From assembly GCA_944321465.1 (NCBI GenBank), contig CALULL010000006.1, positions 58,097 through 122,096 on the forward strand: 64,000 nucleotides of DNA, in the 5' to 3' direction. The notes beneath the pieces were generated by a model. That model was given only the letters and a program-made list of their open reading frames with translations. It had not been told where the DNA came from and searched no databases. Origin of the DNA: an uncultured Bacteroides sp. (GTDB lineage Bacteria; Bacteroidota; Bacteroidia; Bacteroidales; Bacteroidaceae). The translations under genes were made by a program, and so were the position numbers. Shown here one piece after another: positions 60,704 to 64,000 of this stretch (positions are counted from its first letter, which is position 1; the number at the start of each line of letters is the position of its first letter).

Positions 60704-63505
60704 TCATTGTGGACTGCGATTGAAACGCACGACTCCTTGTATCCGGTCTCCTCGGCGCAGGGGCCTGTAGTCCAGGGCGGCGTGCGGTTTCAGGTAGAGG
60801 GCGGAGCCTGCATTGTTGTAGTCGGCTACCAAGAGCCTGAAACCACCGTCGGTCTTCCAGCAGCGCACGTGCTGGTTACCGTCCGACAGGATGCTGAAGG
60901 ATTCGCCCGTAGCGGGCGAAGTCAGTCGGGCTTGGTAGATGTTTTCTTTCGTGGAGCGGAAGTTGTTCGAGCCTTGTTCCGTCTGGTCGCGGCTCCAGTC
61001 GGGCTGGGGCTGCTCCTCGGGACCGGCCAGGCCGCAGACCGGCAGCGAAGGCTCCATGAAGTCGGCTGTCCCCTCCAGCGCGGCGATGTGTCCCTCCGGG
61101 TAGGCGTTCCAGTAACCTCTGCGCTTCCAGGACAGGCGGGTGAAGTCCTCGGGCAGCAAGAACGACAGCCCCACTTGCCGGGGCGACACAGCTTCCTTCA
61201 GCATGAAGTCGTAGCTCAGCTCGGTCTCTCCCGTGGGGCGGAAGAGGTAAGTCAGCGTGCCGTGGGCTTCTTTGTAGCTGCCCGTCACGGCCACTTCCAC
61301 GCCGTCGGCCCTGCGCCTGGCCGTTACGGAGGTCGCCGTCCAGCCGGTGCAGATGGGCGTATAGGGGGCGAAGTCCTGCCCTCCGCCCAGCATCTGTATG
61401 CCTCTTCCCTCAGGGTTCAGAGGCAGTAGCACGAGGGTGGGCGACAGTCCGTCGAGCAGTCCCGTGCGGAGGCTTATTGAGTAGGTGCCCGAGGGAGAGC
61501 CGACCACGAAGGCTGTGTCCGTGCGGTGCAGAGTCAGTCGGCCTTCCTTCTTCTCCTTTGTTTCTGACACTTGGGGCAGGAGGCGGAAGTTGTATTCGTC
61601 CATCACGAAGCCGTGCGGACTGTAGACCTTGATGTGGAGCAGTGGAGCCTGGCGCACGCTGCCGGGCAGGCTGAGGAGCAGCACACTGTCTGTGCGTGCG
61701 GCGAGCCGCCAGCGGAAGCAGCCTTTCTCTCCTGCGGCCTCCCACTCTAAGCGGCAGGTGTCGAGGTTCAGGAAGTCGTGGCGGTTCTCGACGTGGAAGG
61801 CTATGCGTCCTTCCGCGTCTATGTTGCCCGTCTGCGTCAGGCGTACCGGGCTGTAGGCTTTCTTCATGTTCCAATACTCGGGCTTCTCGCGTCGCCAGCC
61901 GTCTATGACTCCCCACGTGCCGTAGCCTACGGCACGTCCGCCGGGTAGGAAGAACGTGTCATCGATGCCTACCCAGATGGCTCCGCCCAATACGCCTTGA
62001 CTATGGTACATGGCCGTGTACATGCGGTCGAGCAGTGCCCCCCACTGGTCGCGCAGGCCCGGGTCGGTCAACAACTCCAGACGGTTGTAGGCGTTGAGGT
62101 GGCAATATTCATCGAAGACGATGGGACGTTCCGCGTCGCGATACTTCTCCGGGCCTGTGGGGCCGGGATAGTGATGGTTGCCCACCTCCAGTGCGCCGCC
62201 GTCGCCATCGGGTCGCCACTGGCTGTAGTTGCGCGGGCGGGTGGGGTCCAGCTCCTTCACGACGCGGGCGGCGCGGGCAAAGCATTCCTCGTATTTGAGC
62301 GATTCGTTGCCGATGGACCACATCAGTACCGACGGATGCGAGCGGTCGCGGTTGACCATCTCGACGTGTTGGTTCACGAACACTGCCGAGTCGGCTGCTC
62401 CCACTGTGGTTTTGTGGGCCCAGCAGAAGGGGGCCTCCACCTCGACGTACATGCCCAGTTCGTCGCAGGCTTCGAGCAGGGCTTCGTCGGGCGGGTAATG
62501 GGTCGTGCGGATGTAGTTCACATTGCCGCGACGGAAGATTTCCACGTCTTGCCGCCACACGTCGCCCGTCAGCGAGCGTCCGCGCAGGGGCATCACTTCG
62601 TGGCGGCACACGCCGCGCAGTTTCACGGGGCGGTTGTTGACGAACAGCTGGTTGCCCCTCACCTCTATCTGCCTGAAGCCTACCCGCCGACAGGTGGAGT
62701 ACAGAGCTTTCCCGTCCTGTTCCAGCGTGCAGGTTAGGGTGTAGAGCGTGGGCGTTTCAGCTGTCCACTGTGCGGGGCGTTCCACCGGGAAGTCAAACTC
62801 CTGGTGGCCCGTGTTGGCCTGCCGTCGCTCGGACAGTATCTGCCGTCCGTCCTTGTTGGTCAGCACGAAGTGGAGTGTCAGTCTGCCGGGCGGAGTGCTG
62901 CCCTCGGCAGCCACTTCCACCTGCGCTCTCAGGGTGGCATCGGTGTAGAGCGAGTCGAAGAACGTCTGCACATGGAACGAGGACAGATTGACCTCGGGCA
63001 GGGCAAACAGGAACAGGTCGCGCGTGATGCCTCCCAGTGGATGGACGGCATAGGTCGAGCCGCTGGAGGTGGAGTCGGCCACCGACTCGCTTGTCACGCC
63101 CATGCGGATGCTGTTCTCACGGCCAAAGCGCAAGGCATCCGTTACGTCCAGTTCGAAGGCTGTGAAACCGCCCAGGTGTGTGCCTACCGGCTGGTTGTTG
63201 ACAAAGACACGGCTCTTGCTGTAGACGGCGTTGCAGCGCAGTTTTACCCGTCGGCCCTGCCAGCAGGCAGGCACATTGAAGGTACGTTCGTAGGTCGCTT
63301 CCCGGCCAGGCTCGATCTCGAAGCCTTGCATTACCCATTCGCCCGGCACCTCGACGGGGTGTGCGCCGTTAAAGGTCCATGTGCCCGACAAGGGAATTTT
63401 TTCCATGTCCCGTGGTAGGGGAGAAAGTCGTGGCACGGTGGTGTCGGCTCTGAGTGGCAGCGACACGCACAGCATCGCCAGTAGGCATAGTAGTAGATGT
63501 TTCAT
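60704..63505 (-). CDS. GH2 glycoside hydrolase (second, larger)
   Basis: The 933-residue protein has a signal peptide (MKHLLLCLLAMLCVSLPLRA) and GH2 domains: the binding domain has VPGEWVMQGFEIEPGREATY, and the barrel has GVCRHEVMPLRGR, MWSIGNES with the acid/base Glu, and PIVFDEYCHL with the nucleophile Glu. A long C-terminal beta-rich part resembles Bgal small-chain domains. It is only distantly similar to its neighbour, so the pair probably cuts different linkages of the same glycan. It starts the operon and ends 39 bases before the next gene. Confidence 0.93.
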   Translation of the reverse strand: MKHLLLCLLAMLCVSLPLRADTTVPRLSPLPRDMEKIPLSGTWTFNGAHPVEVPGEWVMQGFEIEPGREATYERTFNVPACWQGRRVKLRCNAVYSKSRVFVNNQPVGTHLGGFTAFELDVTDALRFGRENSIRMGVTSESVADSTSSGSTYAVHPLGGITRDLFLFALPEVNLSSFHVQTFFDSLYTDATLRAQVEVAAEGSTPPGRLTLHFVLTNKDGRQILSERRQANTGHQEFDFPVERPAQWTAETPTLYTLTCTLEQDGKALYSTCRRVGFRQIEVRGNQLFVNNRPVKLRGVCRHEVMPLRGRSLTGDVWRQDVEIFRRGNVNYIRTTHYPPDEALLEACDELGMYVEVEAPFCWAHKTTVGAADSAVFVNQHVEMVNRDRSHPSVLMWSIGNESLKYEECFARAARVVKELDPTRPRNYSQWRPDGDGGALEVGNHHYPGPTGPEKYRDAERPIVFDEYCHLNAYNRLELLTDPGLRDQWGALLDRMYTAMYHSQGVLGGAIWVGIDDTFFLPGGRAVGYGTWGVIDGWRREKPEYWNMKKAYSPVRLTQTGNIDAEGRIAFHVENRHDFLNLDTCRLEWEAAGEKGCFRWRLAARTDSVLLLSLPGSVRQAPLLHIKVYSPHGFVMDEYNFRLLPQVSETKEKKEGRLTLHRTDTAFVVGSPSGTYSISLRTGLLDGLSPTLVLLPLNPEGRGIQMLGGGQDFAPYTPICTGWTATSVTARRRADGVEVAVTGSYKEAHGTLTYLFRPTGETELSYDFMLKEAVSPRQVGLSFLLPEDFTRLSWKRRGYWNAYPEGHIAALEGTADFMEPSLPVCGLAGPEEQPQPDWSRDQTEQGSNNFRSTKENIYQARLTSPATGESFSILSDGNQHVRCWKTDGGFRLLVADYNNAGSALYLKPHAALDYRPLRRGDRIQGVVRFNRSPQ

Positions 63506-63745
63506 GTTGAATGTGTTTGTTTGTGTTGTTCCGGTGTGTGGCTGTACCTTGTGGCCAAATACCGTTTTCTTGTGGCTTGTAGGGCCGCTAAGGTGTTCCG
63601 ATGTGCGAAGTTATGTGCCCATGCCTCTTCTGTTTGTCTCTTTTTGTACAGTTTTTGGTCGGAAACGTCTTTTTCCGCAGTGTGGTGGAAAGCGGCGTGC
63701 GAGGGCTGTCCAGAGGTTCTTGCGTGGTGTGCCTTGCCTCCTTTC

Positions 63746-63811
63746 GGGGCACGCCTGTGCGCCCTGGAGGGCTTCCCTTTGCCCGGTGGCGGGCAGACCT
63801 GCGTCCGCCGC
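63746..63811. repeat. 22-bp palindromic tandem array H (3 clear units)
   Basis: Core centres at 63756, 63778 and 63800: GGGCACGCCTGTGCGCC, GGGCTTCCCTTTGCCC and GGGCAGACCTGCGTCC. Worn units can be seen one period to each side (63734, 63822). It lies upstream of the GH2 operon; no clear promoter was found in 63506-63745. Confidence 0.75.
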
Positions 63812-63828
63812 AGCCCGCAGGAGGGCAC

Positions 63829-63864
63829 AAAAAAGCCACACCCCGCATCGCTGCGAAGTGTGGC
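63829..63864 (-). terminator. Rho-independent terminator, minus strand
   Basis: GCCACAC (63835-63841) pairs with GTGTGGC (63858-63864), and on the minus strand the stem is followed by six T (63829-63834). It ends the minus-strand gene that enters from the right edge and insulates the GH2 operon from it. A longer stem, GCCGCCCC/GGGGCGGC (63871-63878 with 63923-63930), lies just before it. Confidence 0.85.
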
Positions 63865-63961
63865 CTCAAAGCCGCCCCCTAGGAAACTATATCACCATGA
63901 ATGAAATCTACTTAAATCAAAAGGGGCGGCGAACCTATTGAAACTGTATAGGGTCTTGCTG

Positions 63962-64000
63962 TCAGCGCAACATCACCTTGGCCGTCTGCTTGTCTGCCTT
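63962..64000 (-). CDS. C-terminal end of a minus-strand gene (partial)
   Basis: The minus strand is open from the right edge for 12 codons (KADKQTAKVMLR) and then stops at TGA (63962-63964). The ending resembles the last strand of secreted Bacteroidetes proteins (KV-hydrophobic-R). The terminator about 100 bases downstream supports a real gene. Nothing more can be said about its function. Confidence 0.45.
   Translation of the reverse strand, partial: KADKQTAKVMLR

Noticed and set aside
63901-63940. Plus-strand mini-ORF starting at the ATG triplets near the right edge
   Set aside because: Only a few codons long and inside the loop of a long inverted repeat upstream of the minus-strand terminator.

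Overview
This 64 kb window comes from the chromosome of a GC-rich member of the Bacteroidales (Bacteroidetes). The evidence is the -33/-7 promoters of the TTG-N19/20-TAnnTTTG type, a TonB-dependent receptor end, ExbB/ExbD/ExbD/TonB, a SusR-like hybrid two-component sensor, S46 dipeptidyl-peptidase, GH109 and GH2 enzymes, fused SpmAB, and HU-like/DUF4469 and WG-repeat proteins. I cannot name the genus. No rRNA, tRNA, CRISPR array or prophage was seen.

Layout. 1-12 kb: end of a TonB-dependent receptor, then polA, a divergent polyprenyl synthase, and a minus-strand housekeeping run (mnmG, apt, uvrC, dtd, a MazG-like hydrolase, deoC). 12-16 kb: outer-membrane protein, SpmAB fusion, ybeY and an AlkD-like gene. 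16-19 kb: a restriction-modification block (two nuclease-like genes and one m5C methyltransferase) bracketed by a 69-bp direct repeat of the alkD 3' end. 19-29 kb: WG-repeat lipoprotein, GH109 enzyme, ruvB, HU-like protein, flippase, S46 peptidase. 29-36 kb: small secreted protein, then an exbB-exbD-exbD-tonB operon with a PstS-like lipoprotein and a TPR protein. 36-38 kb: about 2 kb of non-coding DNA with two MITE-like elements, and a leader RNA candidate in front of an AT-rich secreted-protein gene. 38-48 kb: DEAD-box helicase, lipoprotein tyrosine phosphatase, M16 peptidase, a TolC/HlyD/MFS efflux operon and queH. 48-64 kb: a hybrid two-component sensor, divergent sugar-kinase-like and CBM9-like genes, an endonuclease/exonuclease/phosphatase-fold protein, a PAP2 phosphatase carrying a third MITE copy in its leader, and an operon of two GH2 glycosidases with a metallophosphatase.

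The most unusual content is intergenic. Eight intergenic gaps carry short arrays (3-5 units) of a degenerate 22-bp tandem repeat with a palindromic core, GGGCACA-GG/CC-TGTGCCC. A ninth array, in the leader of the HU-like gene, has a different sequence but the same architecture: 23-bp period, palindromic half-sites CTGCCGAA and TTCGGCAG. About 197-bp elements with 20-bp terminal inverted repeats occur three times. The R-M block looks like an insertion with long target duplication. A promoter-driven leader of about 270 nt with nested stems and a possible pseudoknot precedes the gene at 37798.

How the genes work together: the TonB receptor and Exb/TonB system, hybrid sensor, GH109, GH2, CBM9 and kinase genes fit glycan capture, sensing and breakdown. 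DPP7/DPP11-type and M16 peptidases fit peptide use. The housekeeping set covers DNA repair and tRNA modification. Gene starts were moved from the longest open frame to the most plausible ATG or GTG where signal peptides, family N-termini or promoters decided it.
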